A DNA stretch of 64,000 bases from JAAYUD01 sp963676865 (GTDB taxonomy: Bacteria; Bacteroidota; Bacteroidia; Bacteroidales; Bacteroidaceae), in the NCBI GenBank assembly GCA_963676865.2, contig CAXXSS010000001.1, positions 3,162,001 to 3,226,000 of the forward strand. The letters run 5' to 3'. Shown in pieces: positions 46,294 through 55,807 of the stretch. Position 1 is the stretch's first letter; each line of letters opens with the position of its first letter. The notes beneath the pieces are model-generated. The model ran no database searches. It was not told the DNA's origin and was given only the letters and a program-made list of their open reading frames with translations. The translations under genes were made by a program, and so were the position numbers.

Positions 46294-47448
46294 TTATTCT
46301 ATGCGGCGCGAACCGTCGCTGATAACTACGTCGTAAGCTTCTGGTTTGTGATTGAATTTAGCTTCGTACTTGGCCATGGCCGTTTCGATAAACTTGTCGT
46401 ACAACTCTTCTTTTACAAGGTTGATTGTACAACCGCCGAAACCACCGCCCATCACGCGCGAACCGGTAACACCACATTCTTTGGCGATGTCGTTCAGATA
46501 GTCAAGTTCTTCGCAACTTACTTCGTACAACTTGCTCATGCCGTGGTGTGTTTCGTACATCTTCTGGCCTACAGTCTCATAATCGTTGCGCTCCAAAGCT
46601 TCGCAAACGTCGAGTACGCGTTGTATTTCTGCTATTACATACTCAGATCGCATATAGTCTTCGGCACTTATTTCGGCCTTCACTTCGTTGAGCATTTCCA
46701 TATTGGCATCGCGAAGGAATTCGACGTGCGCATGTTTCTTTTGAATAGCGGCAACTGCACTTTCGCAACTTTCGCGGCGCTTATTGTAAGCCGAAGAAGC
46801 TAGTTCGTGCTTTACTTTCGAGTTGAGCAATACCAGACGATAGCCTTCCGGCTTGAAAGGAAAGTACTGATATTCGAGTGAACGGCAATCCAGACGAATG
46901 AGACTGCCCGCTTTGCCGAATACGGAAGCAAACTGATCCATAATACCGCAGTTTACGCCGCAGTAGTTATGCTCGGTAGCTTGCCCTACTTTGGCAAGTT
47001 CGAACTTATCGATTTTATTATCGCCGAATAGCTCGTTGATAGCGAAAGCAAAAGTACTCTCAAGAGCAGCCGAAGAGGACATGCCCGCACCGAGAGGTAC
47101 ATCGCCTGCAAAAGCTGTATTGAAGCCTTGTACATCAACACCGCGTTTGATCATCTCGCGGCATACACCAAAGATATAACGTGCCCAACTGGCGCGGGGA
47201 ATATCTTTCTCTTCAAGACCGAATTCTACATAGTCTTTCAGGTCTATAGAGTAGGCAAGAACTTTATTTGTACCGTTAGGCTTGATCTCTGCCATAATGC
47301 CTTTGTCTACTGCGCCGGGGAATACGAATCCTCCATTATAGTCTGTGTGTTCACCAATAAGATTGATGCGGCCCGGCGAAGCGTAAATATAGCCCGTGGT
47401 ACCGTCAAAGTGTTTGATGAATCGGCTTCTTACATATTCTATTTCCAT
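46294..47448 (-). CDS. galK: Galactokinase
   Basis: This 384-residue GHMP kinase phosphorylates galactose to galactose 1-phosphate. It has the galactokinase signature GRINLIGEHTDYNGG near residues 26-40, the ATP-binding PLGAGMSSSAALE near 113-125, the catalytic Asp in NCGIMDQFAS and the final GGGFGGCTINLV. It is the third gene of the galactose unit after mutarotase and transporter, with a 27-bp gap to the transporter. galT and galE are not in the window. Confidence 0.96.
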   Translation of the reverse strand: MEIEYVRSRFIKHFDGTTGYIYASPGRINLIGEHTDYNGGFVFPGAVDKGIMAEIKPNGTNKVLAYSIDLKDYVEFGLEEKDIPRASWARYIFGVCREMIKRGVDVQGFNTAFAGDVPLGAGMSSSAALESTFAFAINELFGDNKIDKFELAKVGQATEHNYCGVNCGIMDQFASVFGKAGSLIRLDCRSLEYQYFPFKPEGYRLVLLNSKVKHELASSAYNKRRESCESAVAAIQKKHAHVEFLRDANMEMLNEVKAEISAEDYMRSEYVIAEIQRVLDVCEALERNDYETVGQKMYETHHGMSKLYEVSCEELDYLNDIAKECGVTGSRVMGGGFGGCTINLVKEELYDKFIETAMAKYEAKFNHKPEAYDVVISDGSRRIE

Positions 47449-47475
47449 GATATTTTGTTAGTTGGTTTGTATACT

Positions 47476-48804
47476 CTAGTCTACTTTGATATTTTTGTTG
47501 ACATTCTTGCTACCTATAGCTGCATAGAATAAAATAAATGCGAGAGCAATAACGATAACTCCATAACTAGCCTTGTAGGTAGTAACATCGGCAATCCAGT
47601 TTTGGAATAGAGGTAAAACTCCTCCACCAACAACCATCATCATAAATGTGCCTGATGCCATTGCCGTATATTTGCCTAGTCCTTCTACTGCAAGATTGAA
47701 GATCGATCCCCACATTACCGAAGTACATAGACCGCACAATACCAATAGTAGGGCAGTCATAGGAACTTGAGCCATGCTGAAACTGGAGCCTGTGAATACC
47801 GGCATTGATACTTTGGTTGCAATAGGAGCAACGATGGCGCCTATAATCAACACGATAGCCAGAGTTGAAGCTACAGTAAGCTGAACTTTACTTGAAACCT
47901 TACCGCTGATGAAGCTCGATATGAAACGACCGATCAACATCAGGAACCAATAAGTACCGGCTACAAATCCGGCAATAGTAGCAGCTGTGGCTGGATCCAT
48001 TTGAGCACCTTTGGTAGGATCCGGATCGGAAAGGAAGAAATTCAATGTGCCGGGAATACCTACTTCGACACCAACATATAGGAAGATAGAAATAACACCA
48101 AATACAAAGTGTCTGAAAGCCCATGGGCTAGACTCGAATACAACGTGTTCGGATTGTAGCTGTGGGTCTGTGATAGGAATGAAACCTAAAATGATGAATG
48201 CTACAACAAATACACCCATGGCGATGAATAATACGGGGTTGACATCGGCAATCACAGTGCTCTTTGTTACAGAACCAATTAGTCCACCTACAAGCATAGG
48301 AGTGAGGGTACCCATCAAAGAGTTGAATGTACCACCAATCTGTACAAATTGGTTACCTTTCTTACCGCCGCCGCCAAGTAGTGTCAACATGGGGTTGACA
48401 ACTGTATTTAGCATACATACAGAGAAACCGGCAACAAATGCACCAAGCAAATAAACGTAGAAATTTGTTGGAAGTCCAAAACATTGTGAACCTAATCCTA
48501 CAATGCCCGACAGATACTGAATGAGCACTCCGAAGAAGCCTATTCCGATAGCTGCTAGCGCTGTCTTTTTATAACCTATTTTAGTTAATAATTTACCGGC
48601 AGGAATACCCATGAATAGATATGCCAGGAAATTCATCATATTTCCCATCATACCTAGCGCATTGGAACCTTCGATACCTGGTTGCTGCTTCCATATTACA
48701 CCAATGGGGGCTGCAAGGTTGGTGACGAATGAAATCATGCCGAATAAGAATATCATCGTAATAATAGCGACGACATTACCGTTTTGTTTGTTTGTTGAAT
48801 CCAT
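47476..48804 (-). CDS. gluP: MFS glucose/galactose transporter (FucP/GluP type)
   Basis: This 442-residue protein has 12 membrane helices and the FucP-family layout (FFLFGM-type MIFLFGMISFVTNLAAP in helix 1, LAYLFMGIPAGKLLTKIGYKK). It brings glucose or galactose into the cell with protons or sodium. It lies 47 bp after the mutarotase gene and 27 bp before galK, which supports galactose as substrate. Glucose is the main alternative. Confidence 0.87.
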   Translation of the reverse strand: MDSTNKQNGNVVAIITMIFLFGMISFVTNLAAPIGVIWKQQPGIEGSNALGMMGNMMNFLAYLFMGIPAGKLLTKIGYKKTALAAIGIGFFGVLIQYLSGIVGLGSQCFGLPTNFYVYLLGAFVAGFSVCMLNTVVNPMLTLLGGGGKKGNQFVQIGGTFNSLMGTLTPMLVGGLIGSVTKSTVIADVNPVLFIAMGVFVVAFIILGFIPITDPQLQSEHVVFESSPWAFRHFVFGVISIFLYVGVEVGIPGTLNFFLSDPDPTKGAQMDPATAATIAGFVAGTYWFLMLIGRFISSFISGKVSSKVQLTVASTLAIVLIIGAIVAPIATKVSMPVFTGSSFSMAQVPMTALLLVLCGLCTSVMWGSIFNLAVEGLGKYTAMASGTFMMMVVGGGVLPLFQNWIADVTTYKASYGVIVIALAFILFYAAIGSKNVNKNIKVD

Positions 48805-48851
48805 TATAAATTGATATTGTTTAATTAGTTAAAAGAATGATTTGTCATGTT

Positions 48852-49949
48852 TTATTTTTCTACACCGAATTTGTAGATAGTAGTTTGTTGGTATTCGTCG
48901 CCCGGTAGTAGTGTACACGGTGGGAAATAGGATACATTAGGTGTGTTGGGGAAGCACTCGGCCTCAAAGCAAATGGCACTTCGTGCAGGGAAAGTTGCTC
49001 CATGTGCTCCTTCAAATCCGTTGAGCCAGTTGCCTGTGTATAGTTGTACTCCTTCTTCTGTGGTGTATACTTCCATGGTACGTCCGCTATTGGGTTCTTT
49101 GCACGTAGCTGCCAACGTAAGTTCGCCACTCTCCGGCTTGTTGATAATATAGCAATGGTCGTATCCGGCGCCATGTATCAGTTGTCCAAAGCGTTCGTTG
49201 ATTCTTTCGCCTATCATAAATGGATTGCGAAAATCCATAGGTGTATCGTCTACTTTCAGAATTTCACCGGTAGGAATCGAATTTTCGTCAATAGGAATGT
49301 AAAAATCTGCATTGATGGTGACGATGTTGTTGTCTATAGTAGGCGTTGGATTGTCAATACCTGCCAGATTGTAGAATCCATGGTGGGTGAGGTTCACAAT
49401 CGTTGCAGCGTCGGTGGTAGCATGATACTCCATCGAAATAGAATTTTCTTCTTCGTCCAATTGATAACGGATTTGAACCTCTAGTAGTCCTGGAAATCCT
49501 TCTTCGTTGTTTAAGGAACGGCGTTTGAATTCGATTGTGCGTTCGTCCAGTTGCTCGGCATGCCACACGCGGGTATGGAATCCCGTAGGGCCGCCATGTA
49601 GTGAGTTTGGCCCATTGTTGATAACCAAGTCGTGATCTTCGCCGAACAAGGTGAATTTGCCTTTTGCTATGCGGTTGGCATATCGTCCGATCGTTGTGCT
49701 CAAAAATGGTTCTGGACTATTGATTACACTCTCTATGTTGTCGTGTCCTAATATGACATTAGCATATTTATCGTTCTTGTCCGGTACCATGATTGACAAT
49801 ACGGTGCAACCATAATTGGTGACTGCCACTTCCATACCATTCTTATTGCGAAGAATGAAAAGGTCGGTGAACCGGCCGTTTATCTCTTTTTGAAAATCTT
49901 CCTTTTTTAATCCCGAAAGATTCTCTTCTGTTAGAAAAGTGCTCTTCAT
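48852..49949 (-). CDS. galM: Aldose 1-epimerase (galactose mutarotase)
   Basis: From the ATG at 49949 the protein has 365 residues. It shows the mutarotase motifs: NYGCTVLSIMVPD, GRYANRIAKGKF, NNGPNSLHGG with a substrate-binding His, VNLTHHGFYNLAG with the catalytic acid His, and CFEAECFPNTPN with the base Glu. It interconverts alpha and beta anomers before galactokinase acts. A longer start at 49988 adds 13 atypical residues and is less likely. It is the first gene of the galactose operon and divergent from manA. No signal peptide is seen. Confidence 0.92.
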   Translation of the reverse strand: MKSTFLTEENLSGLKKEDFQKEINGRFTDLFILRNKNGMEVAVTNYGCTVLSIMVPDKNDKYANVILGHDNIESVINSPEPFLSTTIGRYANRIAKGKFTLFGEDHDLVINNGPNSLHGGPTGFHTRVWHAEQLDERTIEFKRRSLNNEEGFPGLLEVQIRYQLDEEENSISMEYHATTDAATIVNLTHHGFYNLAGIDNPTPTIDNNIVTINADFYIPIDENSIPTGEILKVDDTPMDFRNPFMIGERINERFGQLIHGAGYDHCYIINKPESGELTLAATCKEPNSGRTMEVYTTEEGVQLYTGNWLNGFEGAHGATFPARSAICFEAECFPNTPNVSYFPPCTLLPGDEYQQTTIYKFGVEK

Positions 49950-50155
49950 TATTTCAATTTTAAAATATTTCTCATGCAAAGAAAACAATTATATTCTTAT
50001 CTCCAAAGTAATGTGAACAAAAAGTAATGTCTGTTTTATGAAAGTTTAAAGGAGTAATCGTATATTGCCCTTAATTTCGCATATCATCTAATAAATTCGC
50101 CTTTTAGAAAAGAATTAATTTCGTTGTTTATTATTCGTTTTCCATAATTTCTTTG

Positions 50156-50163
50156 TAAGTTTG
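50156..50163 (+). promoter_or_regulatory. Possible -7 box of manA
   Basis: TAAGTTTG matches TAnnTTTG 70 bp before the ATG. The -33 region (TTCG at 50133-50136) is weak. Confidence 0.45.
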
Positions 50164-50232
50164 TCCCGTAAATGTAGAGACTTTACAAAAGATAAAATAA
50201 CCGAAGTATTTAAACGAATATTTTTTATTAAA

Positions 50233-51204
50233 ATGTATCCTTTAAAATTTGAACCGATCCTGAAAACGAAAATCTGGGGAGGTAACAGAATTATCCCATT
50301 CAAACATCTAAGTGATAATCTTCCCGATGTAGGAGAGAGTTGGGAACTCTCTGGTCTCGAAGGTGACGAATCTGTAGTAGTTAATGGTCCGGAAAAGGGT
50401 TGTACCATTGTTGAAATGATACGGTACTATAAACATGAATTGCTGGGCGAAGAGAATTATGCTAATTTCGGCGAAAAATTCCCTTTGCTCATTAAGTTTA
50501 TAGATGCCAAGCAAGACCTTTCCGTTCAGGTTCATCCGGATGACGATATGGCAAAGCAGCGCCATGGGTCGTTGGGTAAAACCGAGATGTGGTATGTGAT
50601 TGATGCCGATAAAGGGGCAAAAATCACTTCTGGGTTTTCACAGCAGATAACAAAGAAAGAATACAAGGAACGTGTTTTCAATAATACTTTTTCTGAAGTA
50701 TTAATGGAGCATGATGCTCATTCGGGGGATGTGTTTTTTCTTCCTGCGGGTCGTGTACATGCTATTGGCGCCGGTGTCTTTCTTGCTGAAATACAAGAAA
50801 CGTCGGACATTACTTACCGGATATACGACTACAACCGTAAAGATGCGAATGGCAAAACTCGCGAACTGCATGTAGATCAGGCTCGCGATGCTATTAATTA
50901 CGAAGTGCTCGACGATTATCGCACTCCATACGAGGCAGTGAAAGATGAACCCGTAGAATTGGTGGCTTGTCCTTATTTTACGACTTCTCTATATGATTTG
51001 ACCGAAGAAATTTCGTGTGATTACTCAGAACTAGACTCTTTTGTTATCTTTATTTGCTGTGGAGGTAGCTGCAAGTTGACCGATAATGAGGGAAATAGTA
51101 TTTCCGTTCAGAGCGGCGAAACTGTTTTGTTGCCTGCTTCTATAGATAGCGTGACACTTGTTCCGGATGGTGAAGGAGTTAAATTGCTGGAAGTATATAT
51201 CTAA
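50233..51204 (+). CDS. manA: Mannose-6-phosphate isomerase, class I
   Basis: From the ATG at 50233 the protein has 323 residues. It has the cupin metal-binding segment SVQVHPDDDMA and the second set PAGRVHAIGAGVFLAEIQ with ETSDITYRIYDYNR, as in zinc-dependent ManA proteins. It interconverts fructose 6-phosphate and mannose 6-phosphate and so supplies GDP-sugars for glycans. A 24-residue extension from the TTG at 50161 has no family support. A terminator lies 21 bp downstream. Confidence 0.92.
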   Translation: MYPLKFEPILKTKIWGGNRIIPFKHLSDNLPDVGESWELSGLEGDESVVVNGPEKGCTIVEMIRYYKHELLGEENYANFGEKFPLLIKFIDAKQDLSVQVHPDDDMAKQRHGSLGKTEMWYVIDADKGAKITSGFSQQITKKEYKERVFNNTFSEVLMEHDAHSGDVFFLPAGRVHAIGAGVFLAEIQETSDITYRIYDYNRKDANGKTRELHVDQARDAINYEVLDDYRTPYEAVKDEPVELVACPYFTTSLYDLTEEISCDYSELDSFVIFICCGGSCKLTDNEGNSISVQSGETVLLPASIDSVTLVPDGEGVKLLEVYI

Positions 51205-51224
51205 GTGAATTATATTTTATGTGC

Positions 51225-51261
51225 GAAGGAGGGCGGACTAGAGAGTTCGTCCTTCTTTTTT
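51225..51261 (+). terminator. Terminator of manA
   Basis: GAAGGA (51225-51230) and CGGACT (51234-51239) pair with AGTTCG (51244-51249) and TCCTTC (51250-51255), allowing one G-T pair and a 3-base bulge. Six T follow. Confidence 0.75.
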
Positions 51262-51270
51262 GGGTGATTA

Positions 51271-52227
51271 TTACATCCGGATGATAAGCCAAGTGGTGTA
51301 TACGACCCATGCTAATATAAGGATAATGCCTTCGAAGCGCATGATAATGCGTTTGCCGAAAAAGAGCCCGAAGAACCAGAGCAATATGGACGAAGCAACC
51401 AACCAAAGATAGTCGAAGTTTGATATTCCTTTCGGAAAGAGCGGCGTAATGGTAGCCGAACATCCTAAAATAAAGAATATATTGAAAAGATTGCTACCAA
51501 TGATATTTCCGATAGCAATTTCCGGATTCTTCTTCATGGCGGCTACTACAGATGTGGCAAGTTCGGGTAGAGAAGTGCCTATTGCTACGATAGTGACGCC
51601 TATTACTGCTTCGCTGATACCTAATCCTCTAGCAATGCCTATGGCACCGTTCACAAATATTTGTCCGCCAAAGATCAATGCGGCCAGTCCCAAAAGAATG
51701 AAGGTTATAGATTTCCACCACGAAAGGGCTTTTATTTCAATCTCTGCTGTTTTTTCATTGGTGTTTTTGGATATGGCTATCGAGTAACCTAGGAAGATGA
51801 CAAAGAAGCACAATAAGATGAGTCCGTCGGTAGAACTGATCACATTCATCGGTGCATGATCCAGAAGTACGTCATTGGCACATACCAACAGAACTACGGA
51901 TGCCAGTATGCAAAGTGGAATTTCTCTACGTATCGTATTGCGAGTGATAACAATAGGGGCGACCATGGCTGTGCATCCTACTATAAACAAGGTGTTGAAT
52001 ATATTGCTGCCCACGATGTTGCCAATAGCTATATCGGCACTGCCTTTTAGTGCTGAGGAGATGCTTACGCTCAGTTCGGGAGTCGAAGTGCCGAAGCCTA
52101 CAATTGTCAGACCGATGACCAGTGAAGAGATCTTTAGCTTTTTGGCAATAGAGGCAGCTCCATCTGTCAGTCCGTTGGCACCCAAAATAATCAGTATCAA
52201 ACCGATAACGAGATATAATATGTCCAT
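51271..52227 (-). CDS. Calcium/sodium antiporter (YrbG family)
   Basis: This 318-residue membrane protein has about ten helices in two inverted halves. Each half has the alpha-repeat of the cation/Ca2+ exchangers: GFGTSTPELSVSISS with GNIVGSNIFN, and AIGTSLPELATSVVA with GNIIGSNLFN; the glutamates and the GSN motifs bind the ions. It exchanges Ca2+ for Na+ (or K+) at the inner membrane. CAAAGATA at 52257-52264 gives TATCTTTG on the minus strand and is the likely -7 box. Confidence 0.93.
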   Translation of the reverse strand: MDILYLVIGLILIILGANGLTDGAASIAKKLKISSLVIGLTIVGFGTSTPELSVSISSALKGSADIAIGNIVGSNIFNTLFIVGCTAMVAPIVITRNTIRREIPLCILASVVLLVCANDVLLDHAPMNVISSTDGLILLCFFVIFLGYSIAISKNTNEKTAEIEIKALSWWKSITFILLGLAALIFGGQIFVNGAIGIARGLGISEAVIGVTIVAIGTSLPELATSVVAAMKKNPEIAIGNIIGSNLFNIFFILGCSATITPLFPKGISNFDYLWLVASSILLWFFGLFFGKRIIMRFEGIILILAWVVYTTWLIIRM

Positions 52228-52256
52228 AAATGCAATTTGTGAATTCTATTGTGTTA

Positions 52257-52264
52257 CAAAGATA
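52257..52264 (-). promoter_or_regulatory. Likely -7 box of the antiporter gene
   Basis: TATCTTTG on the minus strand, 29 bp before the ATG; the -33 position reads TCTG, one base off. Confidence 0.5.
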
Positions 52265-52406
52265 AAGTAATTTTACGATTTGTGCAGATAAAAACAACAA
52301 AATTTCAGACTAATGGATATGCTTACTGTTATTGCACTATTTTTCTCCTGTAAATCGAAGTTACCGATGCGAATAGAACTGGACGAAATGGAAGTCTTAT
52401 TTTCGA

Positions 52407-52826
52407 TTATTTGTCGGAAGACTCTTTCTCTTTTTGCATGCAGTATTCTATAATACCCAGTATCTCTTGTATTTTCCTCTTTCGCTCGAACGAATAAGTG
52501 GTACTTAGTTCATCGAGTCTTTCGTATAGAAACAATGATTTCTGCAACAAGTTTATTTTGTTGCCGTCTTCTCGTTCCAGGCCGTCTTGACAAAGCAGTT
52601 CGGCAAGCATCTCCATTCTATATTCTTCTTCATCCTTTTCGTATTCTGAAAGGGATTTCAGTACATCCTCTTTATTGTTATTAATATAGAATTCGGATGG
52701 ACGAAAGTAACTGGTGTAGAATGTTTCTATCTGATCTTCGATACCTTTGTGCTTGCGATTCAGATATAAGCTCAACTCTTCGAAGAACTTGCTGAACAAT
52801 CTTAGTATATAGTCTCTTTCTAACAT
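52407..52826 (-). CDS. Small helical protein, DUF6483-like
   Basis: This 139-residue protein is charged and mostly helical, with no signal peptide, membrane helix or metal motif. The start LERDYILRLFSKFFEELS resembles DUF6483 proteins of gut bacteria, whose function is not known. It stands alone on the minus strand between two transporter genes. CAAATGTA at 52854-52861, read TACATTTG on the minus strand, may be its -7 box. Confidence 0.65.
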   Translation of the reverse strand: MLERDYILRLFSKFFEELSLYLNRKHKGIEDQIETFYTSYFRPSEFYINNNKEDVLKSLSEYEKDEEEYRMEMLAELLCQDGLEREDGNKINLLQKSLFLYERLDELSTTYSFERKRKIQEILGIIEYCMQKEKESSDK

Positions 52827-52977
52827 ATCTATGATTTTTGGTCAAATTATTTGCAAATGTAATCTTTTTCTTGTTAGTTTGAAAATATCTAGCAGGTAGA
52901 ACTCTTTGTTATATTGAAAAATATCTTGTGCAGAGACTAAATACCTGTCAGATTCTCTGTGATTCGATTATTATTAG

Positions 52978-52985
52978 TAATTTTG
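52978..52985 (+). promoter_or_regulatory. Likely -7 box of the AspT-type transporter gene
   Basis: TAATTTTG matches TAnnTTTG, 50 bp before the ATG. The -33 element is not clear. Confidence 0.45.
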
Positions 52986-53035
52986 CAAAAATTATGTGAG
53001 ATAACTAGTTGGTATTAATGTAAGTCGGAATACTT

Positions 53036-54694
53036 ATGGATTTCTTAAATAGTCTACTTTTCATGCCATCGTCCATTCAAGCTATTGTCGTTCTATCGAT
53101 AATATGTGCGGCGGGACTGGCTTTGGGCAAGGTTCGAATACTCGGCATTTCGTTGGGAGTAGCTTTTGTGTTTTTTGTTGGAATAGTGGCCGGGCATTTT
53201 GGTCTGAAACTGGAACCTCATGTGCTGGAATATGCTGAGAGTTTTGGTCTCATTCTTTTCATCTATGCGTTAGGACTTCAAGTAGGGCCGGGCTTCTTCA
53301 GTTCTTTTTTGCATGGGGGAGTGATGCTCAATGTGTGGGGATTGTTTTTGATTTTTACAGGAACAGCTCTGACTTTGATATTAGGGAAATTGTGCTCGGT
53401 ATCGATTCCCGATATGATGGGTATCTTGTGTGGTGCTACTACAAACACTCCTGCACTTGGCGCTGCCCAACAAGCACTCGAATCGATTCATATATCAAGT
53501 AGCGAAGCTGCTTTGGGATGTGCTGTAGCCTATCCTTTGGGTGTGGTCGGAGTAATATTCGCTATTTTGTTCATAAAGAAATTCTTTGTTCGCCCTGCCG
53601 ATATGAAAGTGCACAACACTGATCATAACGATACGTATATTGCTGCATATAAGGTTTGCAATCCGGCATTGTATGGTAAAACGATTCGACAGGTAGTTGA
53701 CAAAAGTCATTTAAAGTTTGTCATTTCTCGCTTATGGCGTAACAATCAGGTTATTGTACCCAGTTCCATGCAAAAAATGGAGAAGGGAGATAGTGTGTTG
53801 ATTGTAGCAACTGAGCAAGAAGTGGAAGAATTGGAAATAATCTTTGGGAAGAAAGAAGAAAAAGATTGGAACAATGGCAAGATAGATTGGAATGCTGTAG
53901 ACGGTGAGATAGAGTCTCGCAATGTTATTGTTTCTCGCCCCGAATTGAATGGTAAGCGATTGGGCGATTTGCAGATTCGCAAAAGTTATGGTATTAATAT
54001 CAGCAGGGTGACCCGTGGCGATGTCAAGTTACTTGCGACGTATGATCTTAGGCTTCTTTACGGTGACACATTGACAATTGTAGGCAAACGTGAAGCGATT
54101 GACAATGTAGCCAAATTCTTTGGTAATACGTTGCAAAGTTTGAACGAACCTAATATGATGGCTATATTTATAGGCATGATACTGGGGTTGGTAGTAGGAT
54201 TCTTTCCCATCAATGTATGGGGAATGACTGCTCCTGTTAGGCTAGGTATTGCCGGTGGTCCTATTCTGGTGGGTATACTGGTCGGTACTTTCGGACCACG
54301 TTTTCATTTGATCACTTATACTACGGTCAGTGCCAATCTGATGCTTCGCAAATTGGGGCTATCACTTTATCTGGCATGTTTGGGCATTTCGGCAGGGGCA
54401 AGGTTCTTTGAAGTTGTTGTCCGCCCGGAAGGACTGATGTGGATAGGGCTTGGTTTTCTCATTACATTTGTCCCCGTTGTACTAACGGGGGTTATCGTAT
54501 TGAAGTTGCATAAAATAGATTTCCCTTCTATCTCCGGCATGTTGTGTGGAAGTATGGCCAATCCTATGGCTTTGACGTATCTCAATGATATTATGCCGGG
54601 CGAAAGAGCATCGGTAAGTTACGCTACGGTATATCCTATCTCTATGTTTGTGAGGGTTATTATCGTGCAGGTTATCGTGATGTTCTTTGTCTGA
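53036..54694 (+). CDS. AspT/YidE-type transporter with RCK domains
   Basis: This 552-residue inner membrane protein has two groups of about five helices with the duplicated AspT motif (GATTNTPALGAAQQAL in the first, CGSMANPMALTYLND in the second). Two TrkA-C/RCK-type domains (about residues 205-270 and 285-360) lie between them; such domains bind nucleotides or ions and gate transport. The family includes the aspartate:alanine exchanger and the YbjL/YidE proteins. The substrate is unknown. Its end is 4 bp from the convergent ispF stop. Confidence 0.88.
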   Translation: MDFLNSLLFMPSSIQAIVVLSIICAAGLALGKVRILGISLGVAFVFFVGIVAGHFGLKLEPHVLEYAESFGLILFIYALGLQVGPGFFSSFLHGGVMLNVWGLFLIFTGTALTLILGKLCSVSIPDMMGILCGATTNTPALGAAQQALESIHISSSEAALGCAVAYPLGVVGVIFAILFIKKFFVRPADMKVHNTDHNDTYIAAYKVCNPALYGKTIRQVVDKSHLKFVISRLWRNNQVIVPSSMQKMEKGDSVLIVATEQEVEELEIIFGKKEEKDWNNGKIDWNAVDGEIESRNVIVSRPELNGKRLGDLQIRKSYGINISRVTRGDVKLLATYDLRLLYGDTLTIVGKREAIDNVAKFFGNTLQSLNEPNMMAIFIGMILGLVVGFFPINVWGMTAPVRLGIAGGPILVGILVGTFGPRFHLITYTTVSANLMLRKLGLSLYLACLGISAGARFFEVVVRPEGLMWIGLGFLITFVPVVLTGVIVLKLHKIDFPSISGMLCGSMANPMALTYLNDIMPGERASVSYATVYPISMFVRVIIVQVIVMFFV

Positions 54695-54698
54695 AAGC

Positions 54699-55190
54699 TT
54701 ATTTCTTTTCAGAAATCTTCTCAATTAGTACTGTCGCATAGGCCGAAATACCTTCTTTGCGTCCAGTGAAGCCTAATTTTTCTGTTGTGGTGGCTTTGAT
54801 CGATATATTGTCGTTGTCTATTCCCATCACATCGGCAAGTGTTTGTTGCATGGACGGGATATGTGGGTTCAGTTTAGGCTGTTCGGCACAAATGGTCGCA
54901 TCGATATTACCGATGGCATATCCCTTGTCGTATAGCAGAGCCACCGTTTCGCGAAGCAGTACTTTGCTGTCTATATTGTGATAACGTTCGTCACTATCAG
55001 GAAAGTGATAGCCTATATCACGCAAATTTGCAGCCCCCAAAAGTGCATCACAAATGGCATGAATCAAAACATCGGCATCTGAATGCCCTAGCAGCCCCAT
55101 TGAATGTTCAATATGGATGCCGCCCAGAAATAATTTCCGACCTTCTACCAACTGATGGACATCATATCCAAAACCTACTCTAATATTCAT
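54699..55190 (-). CDS. ispF: 2-C-methyl-D-erythritol 2,4-cyclodiphosphate synthase
   Basis: This 163-residue enzyme of the non-mevalonate isoprenoid pathway has GYDVHQL with zinc ligands Asp10 and His12, LLGHSDADVLIHAICDALLG with His44, and TTEKLGFTGRKEGI at the end. The length is normal for the trimeric enzyme. It lies 17 bp after the FAH-family gene and follows rex on the same strand, so the three may form an operon. Confidence 0.96.
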   Translation of the reverse strand: MNIRVGFGYDVHQLVEGRKLFLGGIHIEHSMGLLGHSDADVLIHAICDALLGAANLRDIGYHFPDSDERYHNIDSKVLLRETVALLYDKGYAIGNIDATICAEQPKLNPHIPSMQQTLADVMGIDNDNISIKATTTEKLGFTGRKEGISAYATVLIEKISEKK

Positions 55191-55207
55191 GGTTGTTATC
55201 TAAATAG

Positions 55208-55807
55208 TTATCTGATATGGAAATCAAAAAGCAATTCATTCTCCAAATATCCTTGTAAACGTTGTCCGATATGTACTTCTGTTACGCCCATAGCTCCCAT
55301 GTATATCAAATCGCCTGTTTTCATGGTATAATAGTTGCTTAGATGGGATATGGCCTGTTCGATATGAAGTGTCAGAGGTTGCATAGTACCTTCTTGAATG
55401 GTCTTGCCATCGCAACATAATTTGAAGTTTATCGTATCCAACGATTTGAAATGATCTATTGTGACGAAGTTACCAATGACTGCCGAGCCATCAAAAGAGT
55501 TACTCACTTCCCATGGCAATGCTTTCTCTTGACATTTCTGAAGTATATCACCGGCACAAATGTCAAGTCCTGTTGTAATGGCATCAAAATAACGATATGC
55601 GAAGCGCTCTGCGATATTTTTACCCAACTTGGATACTCTGATAACCGGATGCATAGAAACTGTTACACAGTGGGTGAAATCTGGAATAAAGAAAGGCTTA
55701 TTGTTTTTCTGCAAAGCCGAATCCGGTTTCATAAAATGAAATGGCTCTTGCAATGAGTTGTGAGTGTCTAATTGAGTATTGTTATTTCCTATCAGGATAA
55801 TTTTCAT
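55208..55807 (-). CDS. FAH-family hydrolase/isomerase
   Basis: This 199-residue protein has the fumarylacetoacetate hydrolase fold in short form: HPVIRVSKLGKNI, AITTGLDICAGDIL, SFDGSAVIGNFV and the C-terminal LIYMGAMGVTEVHIGQRL. The metal-binding glutamates of active FAH members are partly changed, so activity is uncertain. Short FAH proteins act on keto acids or decarboxylate oxaloacetate; the reaction here is unknown. The gene overlaps the end of rex by 26 bp and precedes ispF. Confidence 0.8.
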   Translation of the reverse strand: MKIILIGNNNTQLDTHNSLQEPFHFMKPDSALQKNNKPFFIPDFTHCVTVSMHPVIRVSKLGKNIAERFAYRYFDAITTGLDICAGDILQKCQEKALPWEVSNSFDGSAVIGNFVTIDHFKSLDTINFKLCCDGKTIQEGTMQPLTLHIEQAISHLSNYYTMKTGDLIYMGAMGVTEVHIGQRLQGYLENELLFDFHIR